A DNA stretch of 64,000 nt from NCBI GenBank assembly GCA_002213445.1, contig NJIE01000018.1:23739-87738 (forward strand), in the 5' to 3' direction. The translations under genes were made by a program, and so were the position numbers. This document shows, in pieces, positions 42,350 to 50,512 of this stretch (the stretch's first letter is position 1; every line of letters starts with the position of its first letter). The DNA is from Xenophilus sp. AP218F. Its GTDB lineage: Bacteria > Pseudomonadota > Gammaproteobacteria > Burkholderiales > Chromobacteriaceae. Below the pieces are notes generated by a model, which worked only from the letters and a program-made list of their open reading frames with translations, searched no databases and was not told the DNA's origin.

Positions 42350-43834
42350 TCAAGCACTGGGCTCGCTGGTTTTGCGGTAAACGAACAAATACAGGCTGTC
42401 CGCCAGCAGTTCATTGCCGAGCAAGGTCGCTTCGTCCACAGCATGATTGGCCAGTTTCAATCGGCGCAGCAGGATGAAAGCCTCCGACGACAGCAGAAAT
42501 TCTTCCTGCATCGCCTTGGCCGAAGATTTGTCCAGTTTGTTGTAGCGCTCGTAGCCGGTGGCGATACGCAACTCCCGTTCGTGTTGCAGCGCGGCTTCAG
42601 CCTGGGCTTGACTCTGGGCCATGAACTCGGTCTGGACTTCGGGTTTTTCCTGTTTTTTGGGCTTGCCGGCGGTTTTGGCTACAGGGGGGCTAGCTTCGAA
42701 GGGAAGCATGGGGGTCGCGCTTTCCTTGGTTTTATCGCCATCCTCATGAATGGAGATCATCTGTTTTTCAGCTGGAGACAGCGCCAGATTCTGCCTCAAC
42801 GCAGTCATCAGATAGCCAGCTGGATTGCGTTTGATCTGCCCGGTACGTAACCGATAGCGGGTAAATTCGATGGCGTTGGCGATCCATTCATCGGTCCAGA
42901 CGTCGCGGTGTTCCGATATTTCATTGATCGCGCGCGATGACAGCCGGAACTCTTCCGTCAGCACGCGATAGATTTCCTGAGCTTCCTTCAAGGATTCCAG
43001 AGCGAAAATCTTGCCTTCTTTTTTCTTCAGATGAAAACGAATTTGGTCGATTTTTCTTGAGCGGGGAGTCGTCCCTCGGGTTTCAAAAGAAATTTCGATA
43101 TCGGAAACCTCGTTGATCTGCCGGATTGCAGGGTCCAGATAATCGCGTTTGAAATACTTGTAGGCAGCCTTGCTCGCGGCCTTTTCGCCAGGCCAGCTCC
43201 TGAGCTCATCAACGGGAATCCAGCCGGTCTGACCTTCCGCGACGTGGAGCAGAACCTGCATGTAGATGGCTCTGGCGTAGACCAGGGTAAACGCCGCCGC
43301 AATGCGCAAGCTTAACCAATGAGATGGTCCGGGTTCCTTGATATGGCGGACCAGCTGGTTGGGAACCTCGAATACGATGCGTCCGTTGTTGATGCCGGCA
43401 GTGCCCAGCAGTTGAACGGAAACCCATTTGCCGTGTTCGGTGATTTCTTCTCCCGGAGGCGTATCGGAGACAGCGATTACCGACTTTTGGCAATCCTGGA
43501 TGACCTGTCGCAGGTACTTGAAATTGCGACTGTCAAAACGCATCAACCAGCGGAAATAGGTAAGCTCGACATCGAATACATTGGCGCCGGAACGGTCTTG
43601 AGCGACGATGAAGTAGGCCGCGTCGAGAAAGCGTTGCGAAGTCATGTTCAGCGCTGTTAGCTCAAGAAACAGGTTATTGCGCTGGAAACCAATGTCCTTG
43701 GGGGAATGCTGGATCGACAAACCCTGGCTGAGCATGTCCTCGAACAGACTGAGTGAAAGCTGGGAAGCGGTGGCCAAGCGATTGGCAGGCGCTTCAGTTT
43801 CCGGTTTGTCCGAGGGTTGGATAGGGTTTGTCAT
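42350..43834 (-). CDS. Replication initiator, Rep_3-type
   Basis: A 494-residue protein. The N-terminal ~260 residues look like a Rep_3/RepB-type double winged-helix initiator: LFLELTALNMTSQRFLDAAY, FRWLMRFDSRNFKYLRQVIQ, WLSLRIAAAFTLVYARAIYM, EKAASKAAYKYFKRDYLDPA, IDQIRFHLKKKEGK. A ~230-residue helical C-terminal extension (ERYNKLDKSSAKAMQEEFLL) is longer than usual. It is transcribed away from a dense 17-bp iteron array starting ~180 bp upstream (44012-44770), its likely binding region. Confidence 0.75.
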   Translation of the reverse strand: MTNPIQPSDKPETEAPANRLATASQLSLSLFEDMLSQGLSIQHSPKDIGFQRNNLFLELTALNMTSQRFLDAAYFIVAQDRSGANVFDVELTYFRWLMRFDSRNFKYLRQVIQDCQKSVIAVSDTPPGEEITEHGKWVSVQLLGTAGINNGRIVFEVPNQLVRHIKEPGPSHWLSLRIAAAFTLVYARAIYMQVLLHVAEGQTGWIPVDELRSWPGEKAASKAAYKYFKRDYLDPAIRQINEVSDIEISFETRGTTPRSRKIDQIRFHLKKKEGKIFALESLKEAQEIYRVLTEEFRLSSRAINEISEHRDVWTDEWIANAIEFTRYRLRTGQIKRNPAGYLMTALRQNLALSPAEKQMISIHEDGDKTKESATPMLPFEASPPVAKTAGKPKKQEKPEVQTEFMAQSQAQAEAALQHERELRIATGYERYNKLDKSSAKAMQEEFLLSSEAFILLRRLKLANHAVDEATLLGNELLADSLYLFVYRKTSEPSA

Positions 43835-44011
43835 ATTGTGCAGCTTCAGTTTTGCGTTTGGCTGACTCTAGCCTAGCTATGGTGAGCTGTCAAAATTTTC
43901 CACCTCACCTTTTTCTTGCCGACCTATGCATGCTGTTTTTCTTTTATTACAGACAAACCAACATACAAGAGAAGAAAAATATCTTTTGTTATTAGCATCT
44001 TAGCTTTGATA

Positions 44012-44770
44012 GGTGATAAACCTTGTGCCAAAAGTGATGGGTGATGTGACATAAGGTGGTGCTTTTTGTGTCCTGTTGTGAGGCTCTATGTGCACTGAAG
44101 GTGAGGCTTGGTGTGCTGAGGTAAGCGTTGGTGAGGAAGTATGTGCTGCTAGACAAAGCGCATGATTTCAACGACTTGTTAGCTAGATCAGTAGGTGAGG
44201 TGAGAGTTTATGTGCGATGGTGATGCTTGATGTGATGAGAGGTGAGGTTTTTTGTGCTTCATTTGATATGGGATATCTGCGTTTTTAGGTGAGATTTTTT
44301 GTGCAAAAAGGAATCCAGGTTGGCAATGGTGAGTGATTTTGTGCGCCGTTGAACGAGTCTGCTGGAGCTTGTTCAGGCTTGAGTCGTTTGAGGGTGAGGT
44401 TTTTTGTGCGGAGCTTTTGCGCTGATGGTGAGGCTATATGTGCGGAAGCTGCGATTTTCGCTTTTAAGGTGAGCTATTTTGTGTTGAATTGTCGGCAAAT
44501 GCTCCCGGTGGAGAAGCGCTTTTGCAATTTTTGCCCGTAAAGGTGAGGGGATGTGTGCCGACTTTGGAAGTTGCCAGCCTATGGTGAGATTCTTTGTGCT
44601 AGTCGGCGGTGGCTAACAACGCTTGCATGTTAAATCCGCACATTATCTCTCACCATGACAGGTAGCGGATATGCAGGTGGTGTAGCAAGTTGCGACAATG
44701 CGTGATATTTAGGAAATGTTGCGTCGCAGCATTTTGCTGCCTGCGCAACTTGCGCACAAAATGGCTCACC
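44012..44770 (+). other. Iteron array, probable replication origin
   Basis: 17-bp repeats of consensus GGTGAGNNTTTTTGTGC. Direct copies start at 44012, 44055, 44077, 44100, 44130, 44199, 44219, 44241, 44288, 44328, 44393, 44427, 44468, 44542 and 44583. Inverted copies lie at 44638-44654 and 44754-44770. Spacing is irregular (20-74 bp). An AT-rich stretch at 43920-44010 adjoins the array and could be the melting site. Apparent frames inside have no coding character. Confidence 0.88.
44681..44697. promoter_or_regulatory. parS-like palindrome 4
   Basis: TGTAGCAA-G-TTGCGACA, between the two inverted iterons. A related palindrome TGCGCAA-C-TTGCGCA lies at 44742-44756. Confidence 0.65.
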
Positions 44771-44943
44771 ATAGTCGCGCGCTTTGTCGATTTCATTGCC
44801 GGATCCCTTGTCTGGCTGGCGGGCTTGAATTCGGCGGCGGCGCTTGTGTTGCCGCAAGCTTTCCTGGCCGACTAGCTTTCATATGAATCCGAGGAAACGA
44901 TTTCCGCCGGAGTTCGTTCTTGCTGAGGGCCAAGACAACGGTT

Positions 44944-44960
44944 TGTCGCAATTTGCTACA
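44944..44960. promoter_or_regulatory. parS-like palindrome 5
   Basis: TGTCGCAA-T-TTGCTACA, downstream of the iteron array and just before a terminator-like hairpin. Confidence 0.62.
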
Positions 44961-44975
44961 TTTGATGATTTAACC

Positions 44976-45012
44976 AAGCCGGGCGCGGGTATCCGCCGCC
45001 GGCTTTTTGTTT
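44976..45012 (+). terminator. Terminator-like hairpin between replicon and biosynthetic operon
   Basis: AAGCCGGGCGCGG and CCGCCGCCGGCTT form an imperfect stem around GTAT, followed by TTTTGTTTTT. It would insulate the downstream operon from origin transcripts. Confidence 0.65.
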
Positions 45013-45187
45013 TTCCGCCTTTCCCGATTCTGCCTGTCGCGGTCGAGTCATATCCCTGATTCGGGATTCCAAAAACGGGATTTTCTCAAAAACGGCGCAT
45101 GAGTTTGCATGAGGAATGGGACTGTCTGGTGGCGACGGTCTGGATTTAGAGCAATCATTCCTATTTTGGGATGGCATTTCCCTGAGC

Positions 45188-45203
45188 TGGCACGCTGTTT
45201 GCA
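45188..45203 (+). promoter_or_regulatory. Sigma-54 promoter of the biosynthetic operon
   Basis: TGGCACGCTGTTTGCA matches the RpoN consensus TGGCACG-N4-TTGCW exactly, with GG and GC at the required spacing. The expected transcription start is near 45214, 30 bp before the first ATG at 45244. Upstream, 45060-45170 holds short GGGAT/ATTCC dyads (e.g. ATTCCTATTTTGGGAT) that may bind an enhancer-binding protein, which is not encoded in the window. Confidence 0.85.
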
Positions 45204-45243
45204 TTTGTCATTTTTGTGATTTTGTGAAATGGCAAAGAGGTAA

Positions 45244-45681
45244 ATGGTGGACATCGCGACAAGCATCGCCGTTCGCGCGGCGGTAGACCACTGGGCGTAT
45301 CTGGTTCGGGACAGCGAGGCGAGCGCCTGCGCGTTGCGGCTGTTCTTCCCGCTGCGCCGGACATGGCGGCAGCCGCATGCTGGCCAGCGCGTGCTGATCA
45401 GCTTTCTGGAAAACGCCGACGGGGCGCGCGTGGAGCTGGTGGAGCCGCTTGCCGAGCACACCCTGCTGCAAAAGCAGCTGGCGGATGCCGGGCGGGACTG
45501 CGTGCCGTACCACCTGTGCCTGCGGGTGGACGATTTTCACGCCGCGCGCGAATGCATGCGCCGCCAGGGCTGGGCGACGCTGACCCGGCCCTTTCCCGCG
45601 CTGGATCCGGCCGAGCTGGCCAGCCATCTCTACCATCCTTCGGCCGGCATGGTCGAAATCATCGGTCCGGCCGCGCCATGA
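45244..45681 (+). CDS. VOC-superfamily (glyoxalase-fold) protein, first gene of operon
   Basis: 145 residues with two beta-alpha-beta-beta-beta modules and the usual metal ligands: His in VDHWAYLVRD, Glu in GARVELVEP, His in PYHLCLRVDD, and Glu in GMVEIIGP. This arrangement resembles methylmalonyl-CoA epimerase and related lyases, which use enolate chemistry. AGAGG lies 5 bp before the ATG; the sigma-54 promoter is directly upstream. In this pathway it may epimerise or cyclise a carrier- or CoA-bound intermediate, or confer resistance. The stop overlaps the next gene by ATGA. Confidence 0.8.
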   Translation: MVDIATSIAVRAAVDHWAYLVRDSEASACALRLFFPLRRTWRQPHAGQRVLISFLENADGARVELVEPLAEHTLLQKQLADAGRDCVPYHLCLRVDDFHAARECMRRQGWATLTRPFPALDPAELASHLYHPSAGMVEIIGPAAP

Positions 45682-46595
45682 TCCGGCTCGCGTCCATTCA
45701 TCGCGGCGATGACGGCGTCGCGCTCTTGCCGCTGGAAGCGCTGGGCGAGACGCACGCGCTGCGTCCGGCGATGGCGCGCACCTTGCGCAAATTCTATGGA
45801 TTGGACACGGTTCCGCAGAGCGCGCGGCGACACGCCGCCTTGTTCGACGAGGCGCTTGACGCTGCCCTGGCCGCCCATCCGGATTTGAGGCGGATGAGCG
45901 GCCAGCTCTGGCACTGCAAGACCCAGACGCAGAATACCCGTTGCCAGGATCCGTGGCTGGGCGCGCTGCTGGCCCGGCACGGCTTGCGCCGTTGGCAGGC
46001 GCAAAGCTGGAGCATGACCCACTGCGCCTCCGGTCTGGCCTTGCTCCACTATCTGCGCCGCGCGCCGTCCGCTGCGCCGGCCTTGCTGCTCACCGGCGAG
46101 AAGAGTTTCCACCCGGCCACCAGCCGCTTGAGCATGGGCGCGCTGGGCGAGCTGCCGCTGGTCGGCGTGCTGCGCGAGGACGCGGCCGGCTGGCGGATCG
46201 CGGATAGCGCGGTGCGGCATCTGCCCGCGTTCTATCCCAGCGCGGCGCATCTGCCCGAAGCGCTGGCCAAGGAACAGCAAAGGATTTTCCCGCAGGCGCT
46301 GCAGCGTTTTCTGGCGGATTTTCTGGCTGGCCGGGAAGCGCCTGACCGAGTGCTGCCCTACAACCTGAACCGTCCGCTGTTGTCGCAGCTGGCGCTTGGC
46401 TTCGGCTGGGGCGAGCGCATGCGGCTGGATACCCTGGCCAGTCACGGCCATCTGTTTTGTTCCGACGTATTCCTGTCTTTTTCCTGTTTCCCGCCGGCGC
46501 CGTCCGAGACGCGGGTCCTGCTGTTCGCCGCCGGGATGGGGCTGACGCTGGCCGCCGTCTGGCTGGAGCGCGGCGATTCTCCCACCGCTAGATGA
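45678..46595 (+). CDS. KAS III-like condensing enzyme 1
   Basis: 305 residues of the thiolase superfamily. The nucleophile Cys116 lies in SMTHCASGLALLHYL. The oxidised-His position reads LPYNLNRPL, so the usual histidine is replaced by Tyr. The Asn position reads SHGHLFCSDVFLSF, with His instead of Asn. Such changes suggest acyl transfer or an atypical condensation rather than standard fatty-acid initiation. The start is fixed by ATGA overlap with the VOC gene. An ACP gene follows 13 bp downstream, its likely partner. Confidence 0.75.
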   Translation: MIRLASIHRGDDGVALLPLEALGETHALRPAMARTLRKFYGLDTVPQSARRHAALFDEALDAALAAHPDLRRMSGQLWHCKTQTQNTRCQDPWLGALLARHGLRRWQAQSWSMTHCASGLALLHYLRRAPSAAPALLLTGEKSFHPATSRLSMGALGELPLVGVLREDAAGWRIADSAVRHLPAFYPSAAHLPEALAKEQQRIFPQALQRFLADFLAGREAPDRVLPYNLNRPLLSQLALGFGWGERMRLDTLASHGHLFCSDVFLSFSCFPPAPSETRVLLFAAGMGLTLAAVWLERGDSPTAR

Positions 46596-46608
46596 AAGGA
46601 AGTTTGCC

Positions 46609-46872
46609 ATGTCGCATCAGGACTATCTGACCCGGGTTGAACAAGCGCTGAGCGAAGTGCTGGAGCAGCCGGTTTCCGGCCTGTCCGAGGCCACCCAGCT
46701 GGACACCGATCTGGACCTGGATTCGGTGACTTTCATGCAGTTCCTGCTGACGCTGGAAGACAAGATTCCGGGCCTGATCTTCAACCCGGATCAGCTGGCG
46801 CAGACCGACTTCAATCGCGTCGGCTCCCTCCTGGAATACATCGCCGATCAACAACTGCCGGCGGAGGCCTGA
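46609..46872 (+). CDS. Acyl carrier protein 1
   Basis: 87 residues with the 4'-phosphopantetheine site Ser39 in DLDLDSVTFMQFLL and typical acidic helices (LSEVLEQPVSGLSEATQLD; TLEDKIPGLIFNPDQL). GAAAGGAAG precedes the ATG. It is encoded between KAS III-like 1 and two acyl-CoA dehydrogenase-like genes, which suggests that these act on its bound acyl chain. A phosphopantetheinyl transferase is not encoded in the window. Confidence 0.9.
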   Translation: MSHQDYLTRVEQALSEVLEQPVSGLSEATQLDTDLDLDSVTFMQFLLTLEDKIPGLIFNPDQLAQTDFNRVGSLLEYIADQQLPAEA

Positions 46873-46873
46873 C

Positions 46874-47527
46874 ATGTCGGCGCGTCTGAATGGCCGGGCG
46901 CTGGACGAATTGCGCGATCTGGCCCGCGCCCAGCCTTTGGCGCGCGCGCTGGCGCGGATGACCGCGGCGCTGGCCGGGCGCGAGGGCTATCTGTTGTGGC
47001 GCGGCCACGCGCTGTTGCCGAGCGAGGCGGGCCTGCCGCTCGTGGACGCGGCGGCGGCGGAGCGCGCCCCCGGCGAGCTGACCTTGTGCGACGACCCGCT
47101 GGCGGAAGCCCACGGCCTGCGGCTGGCCGTCGCCGCGGGCGACGAGGCGCGCGGCATCGAAGCCGGCGAGCTTGGCCTGTGCGTGCTGGCGCTGCGTTGC
47201 GGGCTGGCGCTGCGCATCCTGGACATGAGCCATCGCCATCTGGCGGAGCGCTGGAGTTTCGGCAAGAAAACGCTCAGCCATCAGCTGGTGAAGGCCAGCT
47301 TCTCCACGGTGCATGCCGGTCTGGAACAGCTGCGCGAACAGGCGCGCCTGCGGCTGGAGCAAGGCTGGCTGCAGGGGCTGGAGGAGGAGCAGCGCGAATT
47401 GAGCGAGCTGACCGGCCAGGCCGAAAAACTGATGGGCGGCCACGGCTATCTGCAGGACGGCAGCCACGGCGTGTCCTATCTGTCGATGCTGCTGTATTCG
47501 GTATATGGAGCGGAATGTGAAGCATGA
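46874..47527 (+). CDS. C-terminal-domain-only acyl-CoA dehydrogenase-like protein
   Basis: 217 residues. The second half matches the helical C-terminal domain of acyl-CoA dehydrogenases (HRHLAERWSFGKKTLSHQLV, SFSTVHAGLEQLREQARL, LMGGHGYLQDGSHGVSYLSM). The N-terminal and beta domains are missing and the first ~85 residues are not recognisable. It overlaps by 23 bp the full-length homologue downstream, so it may be a structural partner. On its own it could not bind FAD in the canonical way. Confidence 0.68.
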   Translation: MSARLNGRALDELRDLARAQPLARALARMTAALAGREGYLLWRGHALLPSEAGLPLVDAAAAERAPGELTLCDDPLAEAHGLRLAVAAGDEARGIEAGELGLCVLALRCGLALRILDMSHRHLAERWSFGKKTLSHQLVKASFSTVHAGLEQLREQARLRLEQGWLQGLEEEQRELSELTGQAEKLMGGHGYLQDGSHGVSYLSMLLYSVYGAECEA

Positions 47528-48647
47528 TCTGGGCCGACTGCTGACGCGGGAGCGCGAGGCTCACCGCGCGCTGGGCGCGACGCTGGAGCGCCAGCCGGCG
47601 CGAGTGGAGGCGATGCGCGATTTCGCCTTCGCCTGGCAAACCAACAGCATGGCGCTGCCGACGGCGCGCAACCGCCATCCCTTCGTGTTGCCGGACGGCC
47701 GCGAGCTGCGCCGCCTGAACACCCGCCAGCGCGCCGAGCTGTACGAGGCGCTGGGCTACCTCGACCCCAACCTGCTGTTCGCCGCGCCGGGCGGCAGCAT
47801 GGCCGGCTTCGTGGTGGACGGGTTGGGCGACGAGGCGACGCGCGAACGCTTCCACGCGCATTTCGAAGGCGAGCTGTGCTGGACCTTTTTCGCGCTGAGC
47901 GAGCCCGCGGTCGGCTCCGACGCCTCGCGGCTGGCCGCCCGCGCCCGCAAGGTGGACGGCGGCTACCTGCTGGACGGCGAAAAATACTTCATCGGCAACG
48001 GCGCGCTGGCGCCTCTGGGCGTGGTGTTCGCCCGGACCAACGACGGCCCGTTGGGGCTGGAAGCTTTCCTGCTGGAGACGCGCGGCCTGGCGGGGTTTTC
48101 CGCGCGGCCGCTCGCCCCAAGCGGCTGCCCGGCCTGCAATTTCGCCCACCTGAAGCTGGACGGCGTATTCGTGCCGGACAGCCATCGTCTGGGCGGCCAT
48201 CTCAAGCCGACCGAGCGCTTTTCGCGCTCGGCCTTGCTGACCTTCGACGCGCTGCGCCCCTGCGTGGCGGCCGCGGCGCTGGGCGTGGCCGCCAGCCTGC
48301 TGGATCGGGCCGAGGAAACTTTCCGGGCCGACGCGCGCTGGTTGCGCGCCGGCCGCGCGCGGCTGGAGGCCATGCGCGGGCTGCTGTTCGCCTGCTGCGA
48401 CGATTTCGACCAGGGCCGCCGCGCCGGGCGCCGCGCGGGCTTGATGAAGGCCGCAGCCACGGCGTTGGCCGAAGCGCTGGCGCTGGAGACGCTGCACCGC
48501 GCGCCGGCCGGCGCGGCGCTGGACTGGCCGTGGCTGGCCAAGGGCTGGCGCGACGTCAAGGCGTTCGAATACACCGAGGGCACGCGCTTCATCCATTGGC
48601 AAAACGCCGCCGCCGGCTTCCAGGAGCGCGAACATGGCGCGCGCTGA
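47505..48647 (+). CDS. Acyl-CoA dehydrogenase-like flavoprotein 1
   Basis: 380 residues. The FAD/substrate-binding beta domain is clear: CWTFFALSEPAVGSDASRLA then ARARKVDGGYLLDGEKYFIG-NGA. A helical C-terminal domain follows (LLTFDALRPCVAAAALGVAA ... FEYTEGTRFIHWQNAAAGF). The usual catalytic Glu near the end could be in YTEGTRF. In secondary metabolism such enzymes desaturate carrier-bound acyl or aminoacyl groups (e.g. prolyl to pyrrolyl). It overlaps both neighbours. A second similar enzyme is encoded at 54045. Confidence 0.82.
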   Translation: MERNVKHDLGRLLTREREAHRALGATLERQPARVEAMRDFAFAWQTNSMALPTARNRHPFVLPDGRELRRLNTRQRAELYEALGYLDPNLLFAAPGGSMAGFVVDGLGDEATRERFHAHFEGELCWTFFALSEPAVGSDASRLAARARKVDGGYLLDGEKYFIGNGALAPLGVVFARTNDGPLGLEAFLLETRGLAGFSARPLAPSGCPACNFAHLKLDGVFVPDSHRLGGHLKPTERFSRSALLTFDALRPCVAAAALGVAASLLDRAEETFRADARWLRAGRARLEAMRGLLFACCDDFDQGRRAGRRAGLMKAAATALAEALALETLHRAPAGAALDWPWLAKGWRDVKAFEYTEGTRFIHWQNAAAGFQEREHGAR

Positions 48648-49170
48648 CGATTTGCCCGGCCGCGTTCTGGCCGAAGGTCGGCTGGAGGCGGCGCAGCGCG
48701 CCTGGCCGCTGGACGGGATCGACGCCGCCTGGCTGGAGGCCTGGCTGTGCCGCGCCGACGCCGAACCGGACTGGCGCTACGGCTACGCGCAGGAAAACGG
48801 CGCGCTGTTTCCGGCGGCGCTGGCCACGCTGCTGGCGAGCGAAGCCGCGCGCCATCCCGGCCTCGCCCTGCTGTACCAGCACCGCGGCGGCTGGCGGCAA
48901 AGCAAGACGCCGCTGCTGCAAAAGCTGCTGGCCGGCGGCGGCTTTCCCGGCCCGGCCTACGCCTTGCGCGCGCAGGAGGCGGGCTGGTCGCCCGCCGCGC
49001 TGGAGCTGGCCGCCTGCCTGCTGGCCGACGGCGTCCCCTGCCTGTTGCTGGACGATCTGACGCCCCGTCTCGGCGCCGACCCCGTCGCGCCCCCCGCGCG
49101 CCTGCGCTACTTGCTGCTGTCGGCAAGCGAGGCCGCGCCTTCCCTCTCATCGGAGCCGCAACATGCTTGA
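48634..49170 (+). CDS. Unknown 178-residue protein, possibly ketosynthase-fold-like
   Basis: I do not firmly recognise it. Segments GGGFPGPAYALRAQEAGWSP and ALELAACLLADGVPCLLLDD loosely resemble the core of small beta-ketoacyl-synthase-like proteins (Ketoacyl-synt_2 type) without an active-site Cys. It overlaps the dehydrogenase by 14 bp and the MATE gene by 8 bp, so it is a true operon member. A scaffold or dimer partner is possible; confidence in function is low. Confidence 0.55.
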   Translation: MARADDLPGRVLAEGRLEAAQRAWPLDGIDAAWLEAWLCRADAEPDWRYGYAQENGALFPAALATLLASEAARHPGLALLYQHRGGWRQSKTPLLQKLLAGGGFPGPAYALRAQEAGWSPAALELAACLLADGVPCLLLDDLTPRLGADPVAPPARLRYLLLSASEAAPSLSSEPQHA

Positions 49171-50512
49171 ACATCGTTTGACTACCTCCGCGCCGCTGGC
49201 GCGCGGCAGCCTGTGGCCGGCCATTCTGGCGCTGGCCTGGCCGATGATGCTGAGCGCCGTGCTGGCCGGCGTGCTGCAAAACGGCCAGGTCTGGGTGCTG
49301 GGCCGCGACGGCAGCGATAGCCGCGCGCTGTACCTGTTGTCGATGCTGCAACCGTATTTCCTGCTGTTCATCGCCTTCATGGAAGGCCTGGCGGTGACCA
49401 ATCAGGTCTTCAGCGCCCGCTCCGCGCGGCAATGGCCGCGCCGCCGGGTGTGGCACAGCACGCTGTGGCTGATCCTGGCCGGCGCGGCCGCGACGGCGAT
49501 CCTGGCGCCGGCGGCTTCGCTGCTGGCGCGCCACGCGCCGACGATGGCCGGGGCCGACATGCGCGAAGTGTGGCGCGCGCTGCCCTGGTATCTGGGCTCG
49601 CTGCTGCCGCTGTTGTGCTTCGAAATCGTCAACGCCGGCCTGCGCGGCCAGGGCCGGACGCTGCCGGGGCTGGCGCTGTCGCTGTCGGCGGCCTGCCTGA
49701 ACCTGGCGTGCTGCTACGCGCTGTTCGCCTACGGCGGGCTGGGCTTCGAGGCCATCGTCGCGGCCAACGCCTTGTCCTACGGCGTGTTCTGCCTGCCGCT
49801 GGCCTGGATTCTGCGGCGCGCCGTCCGCGACGGCGAGGCCGGCCCGGCGGCCGCTTTCCGCGCCCGGTTGCTGGCGATTCTTCTGGACGCCGGCCTGCCG
49901 GTGTTCCTCACCATCGTGGTGGCGTTCGCCAGTTCGGCCGTGGTGTTCCCGGCGCTGGCCGGCTTGAGCGGCGACAACAGCGTCGCCTTCCTGCTGGTGA
50001 TCAAGCTGCGGATGCTGTTCGTGATCCCGGCGGTGGCGCTGGGGTCGGCGGTGGCCATTCTGGCCAACCAGCGGCTGGAGGGCGATCCGGAAGGCCGCGG
50101 CGGCCTGCTGCGCGAGGGCCTGCTGCTGGTGGCCTGCGTCTATCTGGCGCTGACCGCGCTGGCCTGGTGGCAGCAGCACGCCCTGATCGACCTGCTCAGC
50201 CGCAGCGCCGGCGTGCGCGCGGCGGGCTACCAGCTGATGCAATGGCTGCTGCCCACCTTCTTCCTGACCGCGCTGAGCACCATGTTGCAAACCTTGCTGG
50301 AGCAACTGGGGCGCGGCAAGCAGGTGCTGCTGGCCACGCTGGCGCTGGAGCTGGGCCTCGCCGCCGCCATCTTGCTGGCGATCGCCCAGGCGCGCGCCCT
50401 GGACTGGGTGCTGGGCTGCATGCTGGTTTGCGCCCTGCTGTACGCGGCGGTTTTCCTGCGCGAATTCTTCCGGCTGGCCAGAACGCCGAGCGAGGCCCGC
50501 CATGATGCATAG
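49163..50512 (+). CDS. MATE-family multidrug/metabolite exporter
   Basis: 449 residues with about 12 membrane helices. The MATE start is typical: RGSLWPAILALAWPMMLSAVL then AGVLQNGQVWVLGR. FEIVNAGLRGQGRTLPGLAL lies at the middle of the first half and ILANQRLEGDPEGRG in the second. It uses Na+ or H+ gradients to export organic compounds. Its place inside the operon suggests product export or self-protection. Confidence 0.87.
   Translation: MLEHRLTTSAPLARGSLWPAILALAWPMMLSAVLAGVLQNGQVWVLGRDGSDSRALYLLSMLQPYFLLFIAFMEGLAVTNQVFSARSARQWPRRRVWHSTLWLILAGAAATAILAPAASLLARHAPTMAGADMREVWRALPWYLGSLLPLLCFEIVNAGLRGQGRTLPGLALSLSAACLNLACCYALFAYGGLGFEAIVAANALSYGVFCLPLAWILRRAVRDGEAGPAAAFRARLLAILLDAGLPVFLTIVVAFASSAVVFPALAGLSGDNSVAFLLVIKLRMLFVIPAVALGSAVAILANQRLEGDPEGRGGLLREGLLLVACVYLALTALAWWQQHALIDLLSRSAGVRAAGYQLMQWLLPTFFLTALSTMLQTLLEQLGRGKQVLLATLALELGLAAAILLAIAQARALDWVLGCMLVCALLYAAVFLREFFRLARTPSEARHDA

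Noticed and set aside
44012..44770. Genes inside the iteron field
   Set aside because: Short frames there have no coding bias; the sequence is explained by 17-bp repeats.
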